A stretch of 63,843 bases of DNA from Dyella sp. ASV24. Lineage in GTDB: Bacteria; Pseudomonadota; Gammaproteobacteria; Xanthomonadales; Rhodanobacteraceae. The DNA is taken from contig NZ_JAELTQ010000015.1 in NCBI RefSeq assembly GCF_016428905.1, forward strand, positions 1 to 63,843, given 5' to 3'. Within the stretch, counting starts at the first letter, position 1. The number at the start of each line of letters is the position of its first letter. A program made the translations under genes and the position numbers. This document shows positions 1 to 8,533 of the stretch, one piece after another. Below the pieces are notes generated by a model. It did no database searches and had not been told where the DNA came from. It saw only the letters and a list, made by a program, of their open reading frames with translations.

Positions 1-129
<129 letters not shown>

Positions 130-162
130 TCGTCGGCAGCGTCAGATGTGTATAAGAGACAG
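130..162 (+). other. Illumina Nextera (Tn5) read-1 adapter contamination
   Basis: The 33 bases start TCGTCGGCAGCGTC and end with the 19-base Tn5 mosaic end AGATGTGTATAAGAGACAG. This is the standard Nextera transposase adapter, so it is untrimmed vector sequence at the contig end. Confidence 0.97.
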
Positions 163-377
163 GCGCAGTGCCTGACTGGTGGTCAGGTCAAGCCGCAGGC
201 CATTCGCAGGGCGCTATCGGTGGCCAACCCTTTGGGCCGGGTCTGTTTGCCCGCCATCCGGCGTCATCACTCAGTCGTGTATCGACATACACTCCATCGT
301 TCTTCCTTGGCTGGCGCGCAAACAGATCCCGGCGCTGACCACGTGCAGACATTGATCAGGCTCTAAAAGAGGAAGTC
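163..377. other. Leader region upstream of the aminotransferase
   Basis: First genuine chromosomal sequence. It has a small inverted repeat (CCTGAC at 171-176 and GTCAGG at 182-187) and an ATTGATCA half-palindrome at 351-358 close to the RBS. I see no convincing gene; the promoter of the downstream aminotransferase presumably lies here but I cannot place it. Confidence 0.4.
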
Positions 378-1577
378 ATGCCCCAGCTCGCCCAGCGTGT
401 CGGTCGCGCCAAGCCCAGCGCGATCATGGTCATTGCCGAAAAGGCCAAGCAGCTCAAGGCTGCTGGTCGCGACATCATCAGCTTCTCCATTGGTGTCCCC
501 AATTTTCTTCCCGGCGAGCACGTGTATGCCGCCGCACGCGAAGCGCTTCAGCACGATTCCGGTCAGTACGGCAGCAACCGCGGCGCGGATGCGTTGCTCG
601 ATGCCTTCCTGGTGCATATCGAAAAGCTGGGCTTCAAGGGCTATGGCCGCACCAACCTTTCCATCGGCATCGGTGCCAAGCAGGTGCTGTACAACCTGGG
701 CGAAGCGCTGTTGAACGAGGGCGATGAAATCGCCTTTGCCGCGCCGTTCTGGACCACCTATCGCGATATCGCAGACATCCTTGGCGCCAAGGCCAATATC
801 CTGCATTGCGGTCCTGAGCAGAACTACAAACTCACGCCTGCGCAGCTTGACGCCGCGCTTGCGCGCAAGCCCAAGGTGTTCCTGTTCAACAACCCGTCCA
901 ACCCGACGGGCATGGTGTACACGCGCGATGAAATCGCCACGCTTGCCGAGGTGCTGGCGAAGTATCCGGACACCTGGATCATCACCGACGACATCTACAA
1001 TTCCATGGTGTTCGACGGTATCGGCTACCACAACTTTGTGCATGCGAAGCCGGAGCTGAAGGATCGCCTGATCTTCGTTGACTCCGTGTCCAAAACGTAT
1101 GGCATGCCGGGCTGGCGCGTGGGTTTGATCGCAGGTCCCGAGAACGTGGCCAAGGCGATTACAACGCTCAACTCCAACCACATCACCAGCCTGCCGGAAG
1201 TGATCACTGCCGCTGCGGTGGCGGCTTTTGCCGGCCCGCAGGACGTGCCGCAGGCCAAGTGCAAGGAATTTGCCGGGAAGCGCGATGTTGTCGTCAATGC
1301 ACTGCGCGCGATTCCTGGCGTAGTGTGCCCGACGCCGCAGGGCGCGTTCTACGCGTTCCCCGATATTTCCGTGGCCTTTGGCAAGAACCACAACGGCACG
1401 CGCATCGAAAACGATGTGGATTTCTGCGCCGCGCTGCTGGAAGCCAAGGGCGTGGCCTGTGTGCCGGGCTCGGCCTTCGGCGAGCCGCGCGCCATGCGCA
1501 TTTCCTATACCTGCCCGACCGCACAATTGCAGCCCGGGTTGGAACGTATCCAGGCGTTCTTCGCAGAACTGACCTGA
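378..1577 (+). CDS. Class I pyridoxal-phosphate aminotransferase (aspartate aminotransferase-like)
   Basis: A 399-residue cytosolic PLP enzyme of aminotransferase fold type I. The NNPSNPTG motif lies near residue 170, and the Schiff-base lysine is about residue 239 in SVSKTYGMPGWRVG, the classic SxxK...R signature of the aspartate/aromatic aminotransferase group. Length matches the family. The ATG at 378 has an AGAGGAAG ribosome site just upstream. Aspartate aminotransferases interconvert aspartate and oxaloacetate, and the next gene is malate dehydrogenase, so an oxaloacetate-node role is sensible. Exact substrate (aspartate, alanine or aromatic) cannot be settled from sequence alone. Confidence 0.85.
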   Translation: MPQLAQRVGRAKPSAIMVIAEKAKQLKAAGRDIISFSIGVPNFLPGEHVYAAAREALQHDSGQYGSNRGADALLDAFLVHIEKLGFKGYGRTNLSIGIGAKQVLYNLGEALLNEGDEIAFAAPFWTTYRDIADILGAKANILHCGPEQNYKLTPAQLDAALARKPKVFLFNNPSNPTGMVYTRDEIATLAEVLAKYPDTWIITDDIYNSMVFDGIGYHNFVHAKPELKDRLIFVDSVSKTYGMPGWRVGLIAGPENVAKAITTLNSNHITSLPEVITAAAVAAFAGPQDVPQAKCKEFAGKRDVVVNALRAIPGVVCPTPQGAFYAFPDISVAFGKNHNGTRIENDVDFCAALLEAKGVACVPGSAFGEPRAMRISYTCPTAQLQPGLERIQAFFAELT

Positions 1578-1586
1578 TGGTCTTGG

Positions 1587-1619
1587 GGCCCGTGCCGGTT
1601 GGCGCGGGCCTTGTCTTTT
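1587..1619 (+). terminator. Rho-independent terminator after the aminotransferase
   Basis: GGCCCGTGCC (1587-1596) pairs with GGCGCGGGCC (1601-1610) around a GGTT loop, with one G:T wobble, followed by TTGTCTTTT. It separates the aminotransferase from mdh, so the two are probably transcribed independently or with partial read-through. Confidence 0.75.
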
Positions 1620-1652
1620 GTAAGTCCTAGCCAAGTTGAAGGAGTTTCTCCA

Positions 1653-2639
1653 ATGAAAGCACCCGTTCGTGTTGCCGTTACCGGCGCTGCCGGCCAGATC
1701 GGTTACGCCCTGCTGTTCCGCATCGCCGCGGGCGACATGCTGGGTCCGGACCAGCCGGTGATCCTGCACCTGCTGGAAATCACCCCAGCGCTGCCCGCGC
1801 TGCAGGGCGTGGTGATGGAACTCAACGATTGCGCGTTCCCGACGCTGGCTGGCGTGGTCGCCACCGATGACGTCAACGTTGCCTTCAAGGACGTAGATTA
1901 CGCGCTGCTGGTCGGTGCGCGTCCGCGTGGCCCGGGCATGGAGCGCAAAGATCTGCTCGAAGCCAACGGCGCCATCTTCGGCCCGCAGGGCAAGGCGCTG
2001 AACGATCACGCCAAGCGCGACGTGCGCGTGCTGGTGGTTGGCAACCCGGCCAACACCAATGCGCTGATCGCCCAGCAGAACGCCCCGGACCTGGATCCGA
2101 AGTGCTTCACCGCGATGGTTCGCCTGGACCACAACCGCGCGCTGTCGCAGCTGGCTGAGAAGACCGGCAAGCACAGCACCGACATCAAGAAGATGACCAT
2201 CTGGGGCAACCACAGCTCCACGCAGTACCCGGATCTGCACCACGCCACCGTGGACGGCAAGCCGGCGCTGTCGCTGGTCGACCAGGCGTGGTACGAGAGC
2301 GACTTCATCCCGACCGTGCAGCAGCGCGGCGCCGCCATCATCAAGGCTCGCGGTGCATCGTCGGCTGCCTCGGCTGCTTCGGCCGCCATCGACCATATGC
2401 GCACCTGGGCGCTGGGCACCGCGGAAGGTGATTGGGCTTCAATGGGCATTCCGTCCGACGGTTCGTACGGCATCGAGCCGGGCGTGATCTACGGCTACCC
2501 GGTGACGGTGAAGGACGGCAAGTACGCCATCGTGCAGGGCCTGGACATCAACGCGTTCTCGCGTGCCCGCATGGACGCCACCAACAAGGAACTGCGCGAA
2601 GAGCGCGCCGGCGTCGAGCACCTGTTCGCCAAGAAGTAA
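1653..2639 (+). CDS. mdh: NAD-dependent malate dehydrogenase
   Basis: A 328-residue TCA-cycle enzyme interconverting malate and oxaloacetate. The N-terminal GAAGQIGY nucleotide-binding loop, GNPANTNA, the MVRLDHNRA substrate loop and the catalytic-histidine segment IWGNHSST are all present, typical of the type-2 (cytosolic-like) malate dehydrogenases of many proteobacteria. I chose ATG 1653 because AAGGAG lies about 8 bases upstream and the protein then begins [14 protein letters not shown]; a longer in-frame opening has no such support. Oxaloacetate made here feeds citrate and 2-methylcitrate synthesis, the latter encoded nearby. Confidence 0.95.
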   Translation: MKAPVRVAVTGAAGQIGYALLFRIAAGDMLGPDQPVILHLLEITPALPALQGVVMELNDCAFPTLAGVVATDDVNVAFKDVDYALLVGARPRGPGMERKDLLEANGAIFGPQGKALNDHAKRDVRVLVVGNPANTNALIAQQNAPDLDPKCFTAMVRLDHNRALSQLAEKTGKHSTDIKKMTIWGNHSSTQYPDLHHATVDGKPALSLVDQAWYESDFIPTVQQRGAAIIKARGASSAASAASAAIDHMRTWALGTAEGDWASMGIPSDGSYGIEPGVIYGYPVTVKDGKYAIVQGLDINAFSRARMDATNKELREERAGVEHLFAKK

Positions 2640-2660
2640 GCGAACAGCCATCGTTGTCAC

Positions 2661-2690
2661 GACAAGGGCGGCCATGGGCCGCCCTTGTTG
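2661..2690. terminator. Terminator between convergent mdh and merR genes
   Basis: ACAAGGGCGGCC (2662-2673) pairs perfectly with GGCCGCCCTTGT (2677-2688) around a 3-base loop. Flanking A and T residues would let it act in both directions, fitting its place between converging genes. Confidence 0.75.
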
Positions 2691-2702
2691 CGTGTGGATA
2701 CC

Positions 2703-3737
2703 TCAGTGCGTGCGCGACGTGGCCTGCAACGCGGCAAGGATGGTGCGGACGTAACCGATCAGTACCTCGTCAGACCACGAGCTATCGGTGAGATCTGGCT
2801 CGTTCGCGTGGGCTTCGCGGATGCGTTCATGGGTGGCCGGATCGCTGCCAGCGTAGGAACGGAACAGTGTGGCCCACTGCTTGCCGAGTTCAAGGGCGTG
2901 CGGATTGTCTGGCGGTACACCGTCCACCATCGCCTTGCGTAGCGCAGCCAACAACGGCGGCCAGGCATGGAAGGTCGAGCCATAGTGCTGGCGCATGAAG
3001 GCGAATTCGTCTGGCTTCAGATAGCGCTGGTAGATCGCCAGCCGTCCTTCCACGAAGGCTTCCTCAATGAAACGCCGCATGGGCGCCGAAACACCCTGGG
3101 CATCCCAGGAGCCCGGCTCGTTGTCGTGCATGCGATTGAGGCGCACCAGGAAATCCGGATTGCCGCCGGTATCCCGATAGAGCGTGCGCATCCAGCGTAA
3201 CGCCAGGATCTGCGCTTCGGGTGCATCCCTTGGCACGCCGCGATCCATGGCTGCTTGCACAGTGCTGACCATGGCGCTCCATTCGGCGCGGGTGGCCGCG
3301 TCATGCAGTAGCGGCAGTTGCTTGATTTCCTCACTCGAAAAATAGTTCTCGAACATCGTCATCAGCTCCAGAGTGTCCAGCCAGTTGGCCAGATCAGGGG
3401 ACTGTCCGGATGCCAGTTGCGCATGCAGCAAACCCAGTTGCTGGCGCAACCGGGTTGCCTTGATGATGTCGTGATCGAGCTGTGCCATCTGGCGTTCGAT
3501 CACGTCGGTCAGCGGGGCTTGAGGCCCGGACAGGGCAGTTCCGATGTCGGCCAGCGACAAGCCCAGCTGGCGCAAGGCCTGAATACGATGCAGGCGTTCG
3601 ATGTTGGCCCGGTCGTACAACCGGTAGCCGGCAGCGGAGCGCAGCGAGGGCACCAGCAGGCCGATGGCGTCGTAATGGTGGAGCGTGCGGATGGTGAGTC
3701 CGCTGCGCCTTGCAAGTTCGCCTACCGTCAGTTCCAT
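2703..3737 (-). CDS. MerR-family regulator with two TipAS-like ligand domains
   Basis: A 344-residue cytosolic transcription factor. Residues 1-70 form a MerR winged helix (MELTVGELARRSGLTIRTLHHYD, then GYRLYD), followed by a dimerisation helix to about 125. The rest contains two similar segments of about 85 residues, each with an aromatic/acidic start, a GV(P)xD(A/N)P motif and an ending like (H/A)xNEP(G/D): a duplicated TipAS-type domain. TipAS domains bind thiopeptide and other drugs in Streptomyces TipA, which has only one copy. The gene starts next to a palindrome closely resembling the TipA operator, arguing for autoregulation. The ligand is unknown. Confidence 0.85.
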   Translation of the reverse strand: MELTVGELARRSGLTIRTLHHYDAIGLLVPSLRSAAGYRLYDRANIERLHRIQALRQLGLSLADIGTALSGPQAPLTDVIERQMAQLDHDIIKATRLRQQLGLLHAQLASGQSPDLANWLDTLELMTMFENYFSSEEIKQLPLLHDAATRAEWSAMVSTVQAAMDRGVPRDAPEAQILALRWMRTLYRDTGGNPDFLVRLNRMHDNEPGSWDAQGVSAPMRRFIEEAFVEGRLAIYQRYLKPDEFAFMRQHYGSTFHAWPPLLAALRKAMVDGVPPDNPHALELGKQWATLFRSYAGSDPATHERIREAHANEPDLTDSSWSDEVLIGYVRTILAALQATSRTH

Positions 3738-3770
3738 GGGGTGTCCTCGTTACGTGCCAGGCACTCTGGG

Positions 3771-3795
3771 GGCTCACGCGACGTGAGGGTCAAGC
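3771..3795 (-). promoter_or_regulatory. TipA-like MerR operator/promoter
   Basis: Read on the minus strand: a TTGACC -35-like hexamer is followed by a spacer holding the inverted repeat CTCACG-TCG-CGTGAG. MerR-type promoters characteristically have an elongated (19-20 bp) spacer containing the operator. The core CCTCACGTCGCGTGAG is nearly the same as the operator in the Streptomyces tipA promoter as I remember it (CCTCACGTCACGTGAGG). It sits about 35 bp before the regulator's start codon. Confidence 0.7.
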
Positions 3796-3853
3796 CTCTC
3801 CGTCGGGTGGCGCTTCATGGTTAAATCAGCTGATCCTCGACTGGAAGCCGGAT

Positions 3854-4195
3854 ATGAAGCAACTATTTGCGATCGCCACCTGCTGTGCCCTCCTGACTGC
3901 CTGCGGTGGCATGCATGGCCTGCGCGATACCACGCCCAAGATGAGCAGCCGTACCAACAAAGACATTCCCACCTATCTGGAATGCGTGCGCGCCAAGTGG
4001 GCCGAGACGGCCGAAGCCAGCGCATCGCACAAGGACCAGTCGGGCGAGCTGACGGGACGTGACAAGTCGGGCGCGCATGAACTGATCAGTGTGACGGCCG
4101 ATGGTACGGGCGCGCAGGTCATGATGTATGAGACCCAGAACGACAAGAAGGACTACAACCCCGCGTATCGCGATGCGGCAGTGTCCTGCCTGTAA
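3854..4195 (+). CDS. Small predicted lipoprotein
   Basis: A 113-residue protein with a lipoprotein signal: MKQLFAIATCCALLTAC, with lipobox LTAC-G placing the lipidated Cys at residue 17. The mature part is short, hydrophilic and unrecognised, with a second Cys near the C-terminus (VSCL). The ATG at 3854 is chosen because it places the signal peptide at the N-terminus and has GGAAG upstream. Divergent from the MerR gene. Function unknown. Confidence 0.7.
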   Translation: MKQLFAIATCCALLTACGGMHGLRDTTPKMSSRTNKDIPTYLECVRAKWAETAEASASHKDQSGELTGRDKSGAHELISVTADGTGAQVMMYETQNDKKDYNPAYRDAAVSCL

Positions 4196-4207
4196 GTCTT
4201 TGTAGAG

Positions 4208-4259
4208 ACGGCCGTCATACATGGCGGCCGTTCTGTGCGACTCGACCAAGGTCGCACAG
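4208..4259 (+). terminator. Two consecutive hairpins after the lipoprotein gene
   Basis: ACGGCCG (4208-4214) pairs with CGGCCGT (4225-4231), and CTGTGCGAC (4233-4241) pairs with GTCGCACAG (4251-4259). Neither has a long U-tract, so this may be a weak terminator or a transcript-stabilising structure. Confidence 0.45.
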
Positions 4260-4269
4260 CTCGCGGGGC

Positions 4270-4300
4270 ATGGCTGATCTAGGCTAGACCGATCAGCCAT
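4270..4300. promoter_or_regulatory. Perfect inverted repeat just before prpE (candidate operator)
   Basis: ATGGCTGATC (4270-4279) and GATCAGCCAT (4291-4300) are exact reverse complements with an 11-base spacer, ending about 20 bases before the prpE start. Its GATCA half-site core recurs in the repeats between the HTH-citrate synthase gene and prpB, suggesting a shared regulator. It could also form an RNA hairpin. Confidence 0.5.
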
Positions 4301-4319
4301 TGAAGTGAGGGTGATCGCG

Positions 4320-6209
4320 ATGCGCTATGAGGAGTTCTATCAGCATTCGATAGAGCAGCCGGAGTCCTTCTGGGCGGAACAGGCGCAACGCATTCACTGG
4401 CACACCCCGCCTCAGCGCATCCTTGATGTTTCCCGCCCGCCGTTTCGCCGCTGGTTTATAGGCGGCACCACCAACCTTTGCTACAACGCTGTCGACCGGC
4501 ATCTGGAAGCACGGGGCGGCCAGTTGGCGCTGGTGGCGACCTCCTCCGAAACAGGCATCACGCGCGAGTTCACCTATCGCGATCTGCATCGTGAGGTGAA
4601 CACGTTCGCGGCGGTGCTCGTTTCGCTGGGCGTGGGCAAGGGCGATCGTGTGGTGATCTACCTGCCGAATATCGCCGAAGCCGTGTTCGCCATGCTGGCA
4701 TGCGCGCGCATCGGCGCCATTCACTCCGTGGTGTTTGGAGGATTCGCGGCGCATAACCTTGCCTTGCGCATCGACGATGCCGAGCCAAAGCTGTTGATTG
4801 CTGCGGACGCAGGCATGCGTGGCGGCAAAATCATTCCCTACAAGCCACTGGTGGATGCCGCGCTGGAAGAGGCGACGCATCGGCCGCCGCACGTATTGAT
4901 CGTCGATCGCGGGCTGGATCCGCAGATGACGCGCGTGGCTGGCCGTGATCTCAACTACGCCAGTCTGCGCGCCTCGTACGAAGGTGCCGAGGTGCCGGTG
5001 GAATGGCTGGAATCAAACGAGCCCAGCTACCTGCTGTATACGTCGGGCACCACGGGCAAGCCCAAGGGCATCCAGCGCGATGTGGGTGGCTATGCCGTAG
5101 CCATGGCGATGTCCATCGCCGCGATCTTTGATGTCGCGCCAGGGCAGGTGATGTTCTCCACCTCGGACGTGGGTTGGGCCGTAGGGCATTCGTACAACGT
5201 GTACGGGCCGCTGATTGGCGGCGCCACGTCGCTGCTTTACGAAGGCCTGCCAACGCATCCTGATCCGGGCATCTGGTGGCGGCTGTGCGAGCGCTACGGC
5301 GTGCGCACCATGTTCTCCTCGCCGACCGCCATCCGTGTGTTGAAAAAACAGGATGCAAGTTGGCTGAAGAAGTACGACCTGTCGAAGTTGAAGTGGCTGT
5401 TCCTCGCTGGCGAGCCATTGGACGAGCCAACCGCGCACTGGATTACCGATGGCCTCGGCGTGCCGGTGATCGACAACTATTGGCAGACCGAAACCGGCTG
5501 GCCAGCGATCACGTTGATGCCGGGCCTCGATCTGAAGCCGGTGAAATTCGGTTCACCCGGATTGCCCGCGCCGGGTTATCGCATGAAAGTGATCGACGAA
5601 ATCACGGGCGACGAACTTCCGCCGAATCAGAAGGGTGTACTGGTGTTCGTGCCGCCGCTGCCACCAGGGTGCCTCACGACCGTATGGCGTGACGATGAGC
5701 GCTATGCCTCCAGTTATTTCGGTCATTTCAAGGAGCTGCTCTACAGCTCGCTGGATTGGGCGATACGCGACGAGAACGGTTACACCAACATCCTCGGGCG
5801 CACCGACGATGTCATCAACGTGGCCGGGCACCGGCTGGGCACACGCGAGATCGAAGAATCGGTGGCGACGCATCCGGCGTGCGCAGAGGCCGCTGTCATT
5901 GGCATGCAGGATGAATTGAAAGGGCAGGTGCCGGTGGTGTTCGCCACGCTCAGGCAGGGCGTGACAGAAGGATCGGTGGAGGTCGCGAAGGCCATGCAGC
6001 AGCGTGTGGTCGACCAGCTGGGCAAGGTGGCGCGTCCAGCACGCGTTTACGTGGTGAATGCCTTGCCCAAGACGCGCTCCGGCAAGTTGCTGCGGCGTTC
6101 GTTGCAGGCACTGGTGCAACACACCGATCCGGGTGACCTTTCCACACTGGATGATCCCAGCGCACTGGAGGAAGTGCGTCGTGCGCTGGATCGCGGTTCG
6201 GATGTCTGA
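4320..6209 (+). CDS. prpE: Propionate-CoA ligase
   Basis: A 629-residue acyl-CoA synthetase of the ANL superfamily, the length expected for PrpE. The AMP-binding P-loop TSGTTGKPKG is near residue 245, a YWQTETGWP motif follows at about 385, and the C-terminal KTRSGKLLRR holds the catalytic lysine that is commonly acetylated in this family. It activates propionate to propionyl-CoA for the methylcitrate cycle. ATG 4320 is preferred over an in-frame GTG at 4305 because the protein then begins MRYEEFYQHS, like other PrpE, with AGTGAGG about 10 bases upstream. A perfect inverted repeat precedes it. The 3' end converges with the HTH-citrate synthase gene only 9 bases away. Confidence 0.93.
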   Translation: MRYEEFYQHSIEQPESFWAEQAQRIHWHTPPQRILDVSRPPFRRWFIGGTTNLCYNAVDRHLEARGGQLALVATSSETGITREFTYRDLHREVNTFAAVLVSLGVGKGDRVVIYLPNIAEAVFAMLACARIGAIHSVVFGGFAAHNLALRIDDAEPKLLIAADAGMRGGKIIPYKPLVDAALEEATHRPPHVLIVDRGLDPQMTRVAGRDLNYASLRASYEGAEVPVEWLESNEPSYLLYTSGTTGKPKGIQRDVGGYAVAMAMSIAAIFDVAPGQVMFSTSDVGWAVGHSYNVYGPLIGGATSLLYEGLPTHPDPGIWWRLCERYGVRTMFSSPTAIRVLKKQDASWLKKYDLSKLKWLFLAGEPLDEPTAHWITDGLGVPVIDNYWQTETGWPAITLMPGLDLKPVKFGSPGLPAPGYRMKVIDEITGDELPPNQKGVLVFVPPLPPGCLTTVWRDDERYASSYFGHFKELLYSSLDWAIRDENGYTNILGRTDDVINVAGHRLGTREIEESVATHPACAEAAVIGMQDELKGQVPVVFATLRQGVTEGSVEVAKAMQQRVVDQLGKVARPARVYVVNALPKTRSGKLLRRSLQALVQHTDPGDLSTLDDPSALEEVRRALDRGSDV

Positions 6210-6218
6210 GTCGCAGCG

Positions 6219-7433
6219 TCAGTCGCGCCGTACGGGCGGTTGGCCCGCGTAGTTGGCCCGAGGCCGGATAAGGCCACCGTAATCCTGTTGCTCGAGCGCA
6301 TGCGCTAACCAACCGGCCATGCGTCCTGCTGCGAACAGCGAGATCGATGCGTCAGCGCCGAGACCGTGCAGCGTCGCGATGGCGGCCAGCGCAAAATCCA
6401 GCGCTGGCTGACGGCCTACGCTGTCGTGCACCGCATCGGCGAGCTGGCGGATGCGCGTCATACCGTTGAGGCGCGGATGCACGTCGCTGAGCATCTCCAG
6501 TAACAGTGCTGCGCGTGGATCGCCCTCTGGATAGAGCGGGTGGCCGAAGGCGGGCAGCTCGTCCCCACGACGCAGGCGTTCGCGCACGTGGTCGCCGGGG
6601 CGACGCTCACGCAATGCCTGCTGGATAAAGGCGTGCGCGCGGGCTGCTGCGCCGCCATGCTGCGGCCCGGAAAGTGCAGCCAGACCGGCGCTGACCGATG
6701 CATGTAGGCTCGCGCCGGTAGACGCAGCAACGCGCGTGGCAAACGCCGACGCGTTGAGCTCGTGGTCCGCGCACAACACCAGCGCGCTACGCACGAGTTT
6801 CTCCAGCGGTTGGTCGTCGGGTTTCCACGTCTGCGCCATCAGGCGGTGGATAGGACGCCGATCCGGACGTGTGCCGCACAACAGGGCGGCCGTTTCACGC
6901 AACAGGCGCGCGGCGCACTCGCGCCGTTGCAACGGATCGGTGCTGAGCGTGTGGGGCGAGGAGAGTGCGAGCAGGGGCAGCGCTGCTGCCGTGCGCTCCA
7001 TGGGCGGCACTTCCTCGCGGCGGCACAGCATGGCGACAACGGCGGGCCACGCGCGCGCAGGCGTAGAGGCGAACGGATCGCTGTCACTGCCCCAGAGCAG
7101 GCGTGCCACGTCTTCCAGGCTGGCGCCGTCGCGGGCGAGCGAGATCGCCGATTCGCCACGGTAGTAGTGCCCGTGCGGGCGGATCAGCGAAATCCGCGTT
7201 TCCAGGACCGGGAGTCCCCAGGTCAGGCTATGCGCCGCGCCCTTGGCAGCGCCGCGGCCGGCTTGTCGGCGCTCGATCAGCCGCTCGATATCGTCGGCGC
7301 GATACTCGCGGCTGCGCCCGTCCGCGCCAGGGCGTGAGTCGATCTTGCCGCGGCTGACATAGGCATACAGCGTGGAAGCGCTGACGCCCAGCCGTCTGGC
7401 GGCTTCCGGGGCTGAAAGATAGTCGGCATGCAT
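6219..7433 (-). CDS. DNA-binding citrate synthase-family protein (HTH + citrate synthase), putative prp regulator
   Basis: A 404-residue fusion when read from ATG 7433. Residues 1-60 are a MerR/excisionase-type helix-turn-helix (LSAPEAARRLGVSASTLYAYVSRG). The rest is a complete citrate-synthase fold with the expected active-site segments ADHELNAS, GPQHGG, AFGHPLY and an Asp in PALDFAL. A 31-codon upstream extension to 7526 is open, but it would cover the GATCA inverted repeats; the shorter start leaves a normal 140-bp divergent region. It is divergent from prpB and convergent with prpE, so it may sense 2-methylcitrate, citrate or acyl-CoA and control prp genes. That role is inference. Confidence 0.85.
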   Translation of the reverse strand: MHADYLSAPEAARRLGVSASTLYAYVSRGKIDSRPGADGRSREYRADDIERLIERRQAGRGAAKGAAHSLTWGLPVLETRISLIRPHGHYYRGESAISLARDGASLEDVARLLWGSDSDPFASTPARAWPAVVAMLCRREEVPPMERTAAALPLLALSSPHTLSTDPLQRRECAARLLRETAALLCGTRPDRRPIHRLMAQTWKPDDQPLEKLVRSALVLCADHELNASAFATRVAASTGASLHASVSAGLAALSGPQHGGAAARAHAFIQQALRERRPGDHVRERLRRGDELPAFGHPLYPEGDPRAALLLEMLSDVHPRLNGMTRIRQLADAVHDSVGRQPALDFALAAIATLHGLGADASISLFAAGRMAGWLAHALEQQDYGGLIRPRANYAGQPPVRRD

Positions 7434-7441
7434 GCGGACAT

Positions 7442-7470
7442 ATTGATCCTGTCGATCAAGATTGATCAAT
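7442..7470. promoter_or_regulatory. Cluster of TTGATC/GATCAA palindromes (candidate operator of prpBC and the HTH-citrate synthase gene)
   Basis: TTGATC (7443-7448) and GATCAA (7454-7459) form an inverted repeat with a 5-base spacer, directly followed by the perfect 10-bp palindrome ATTGATCAAT (7461-7470). The block sits just upstream of the preferred start of the HTH-citrate synthase gene, in the divergent region facing prpB. Confidence 0.6.
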
Positions 7471-7546
7471 ACATCGCGCGGTGACAGAGTGTCGTCCGTG
7501 CCGCGGCGCGTAGTGCGCCGCGACATGGCCTTGCTGACGCATCGCC

Positions 7547-7566
7547 TACAATACGAGGTTTAGGAG
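7547..7566 (+). promoter_or_regulatory. Putative -10 and ribosome-binding site of prpB
   Basis: TACAAT at 7547-7552 is a good -10 hexamer, but no clear -35 lies 16-18 bases upstream, suggesting activator dependence. AGGAG at 7562-7566 is the ribosome site of prpB. If this -10 is used, the 5' leader is very short. Confidence 0.4.
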
Positions 7567-7573
7567 AATCCCC

Positions 7574-8464
7574 ATGTCCCTCCCCGAATCCGCCGGTAGC
7601 CGCTTCCGCGCTGCCGTTGCCGCCGAAAGTCCTCTGCAGGTGATGGGCGCCATCACCGCCTATGCCGGCCTGATGGCCAAGCGCGTGGGTTACAAGGCGC
7701 TTTACCTGTCAGGTGGTGGTGTTGCTGCAAACTCCCTGGGTATTCCCGACCTGGGCATCTCGACCATGGAGGATGTGCTCACTGACGCACGCCGCATCGT
7801 CGACGCTACTCAGATGCCGCTGCTGGTGGATATCGACACGGGTTGGGGTGGTGCGTTCAATATCGCGCGCACCATCCGTTCGTTTATCAACGTTGGCGTG
7901 GCTGCCGTGCACATCGAGGATCAGGTCGGCCAGAAGCGTTGCGGCCATCGTCCCGGCAAGGAAGTGGTGCCCAAGGAAGAAATGGTTGACCGCGTGAAGG
8001 CTGCCGTCGATGCTCGCACCGATGCCGGCTTCGTGATCATGGCGCGCACCGACGCTGCCGCCGCGGAAGGTATCGATGCGGCGATCGATCGTGCTTGTGC
8101 GTACGTGGAAGCGGGCGCGGACATGATCTTCCCCGAAGCGATGAAGACGCTTGAGGACTACCGCCGTTTCAAGGCGGCGGTGAAGGTGCCGATTCTGGCG
8201 AATCTCACGGAGTTCGGTTCCACTCCGTTCTTCACCACCGACGAACTGCGCACTGCCAACGTTGACATTGCGCTGTATTGCTGCGGTGCCTACCGTGCCA
8301 TGAACAAGGCCGCGCTCAATTTCTACGAGACGGTGCGCCGCGAAGGCACGCAGAAGAACATCATCGACACGCTGCAGACCCGCGCGGATCTGTACGACTT
8401 CCTCGGCTACAACGCCTACGAGGACAAGCTCGACGCGCTGTTCGCCAGCCAGAAGAAGGCCTGA
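7574..8464 (+). CDS. prpB: 2-methylisocitrate lyase
   Basis: A 296-residue member of the isocitrate lyase/PEP mutase family. The catalytic loop [12 protein letters not shown] carries the essential Cys, and the early VDIDTGWGG and following HIEDQ segments supply Mg-binding acids. Length is right for PrpB (about 295) and too short for AceA (about 430). It cleaves 2-methylisocitrate into pyruvate and succinate, the last step of propionate oxidation. ATG 7574 has AGGAG eight bases upstream. It is followed 69 bases later by prpC, forming prpBC. Confidence 0.95.
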   Translation: MSLPESAGSRFRAAVAAESPLQVMGAITAYAGLMAKRVGYKALYLSGGGVAANSLGIPDLGISTMEDVLTDARRIVDATQMPLLVDIDTGWGGAFNIARTIRSFINVGVAAVHIEDQVGQKRCGHRPGKEVVPKEEMVDRVKAAVDARTDAGFVIMARTDAAAAEGIDAAIDRACAYVEAGADMIFPEAMKTLEDYRRFKAAVKVPILANLTEFGSTPFFTTDELRTANVDIALYCCGAYRAMNKAALNFYETVRREGTQKNIIDTLQTRADLYDFLGYNAYEDKLDALFASQKKA

Positions 8465-8533
8465 CCGGCCACCCCATTCGTCGGCCGGGGTACGCCACGG
8501 CCGGTAGAGTCGCATGTTGAGGAGACGTATCCG

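Noticed and set aside
148-366. Short plus-strand frame near the contig start
   Set aside because: It begins inside the Nextera adapter and has no RBS or similarity.
363-2396. Long minus-strand open frame (about 677 codons) opposite the aminotransferase and mdh
   Set aside because: It is an antisense shadow of two clearly conserved genes; its translation is Arg/Val/Gly-rich with no recognisable domain and no ribosome site.
7434-7526. N-terminal extension of the HTH-citrate synthase to 7526
   Set aside because: It would cover the operator-like palindromes and leave under 50 bp for the divergent promoters; the ATG at 7433 starts right at the HTH.
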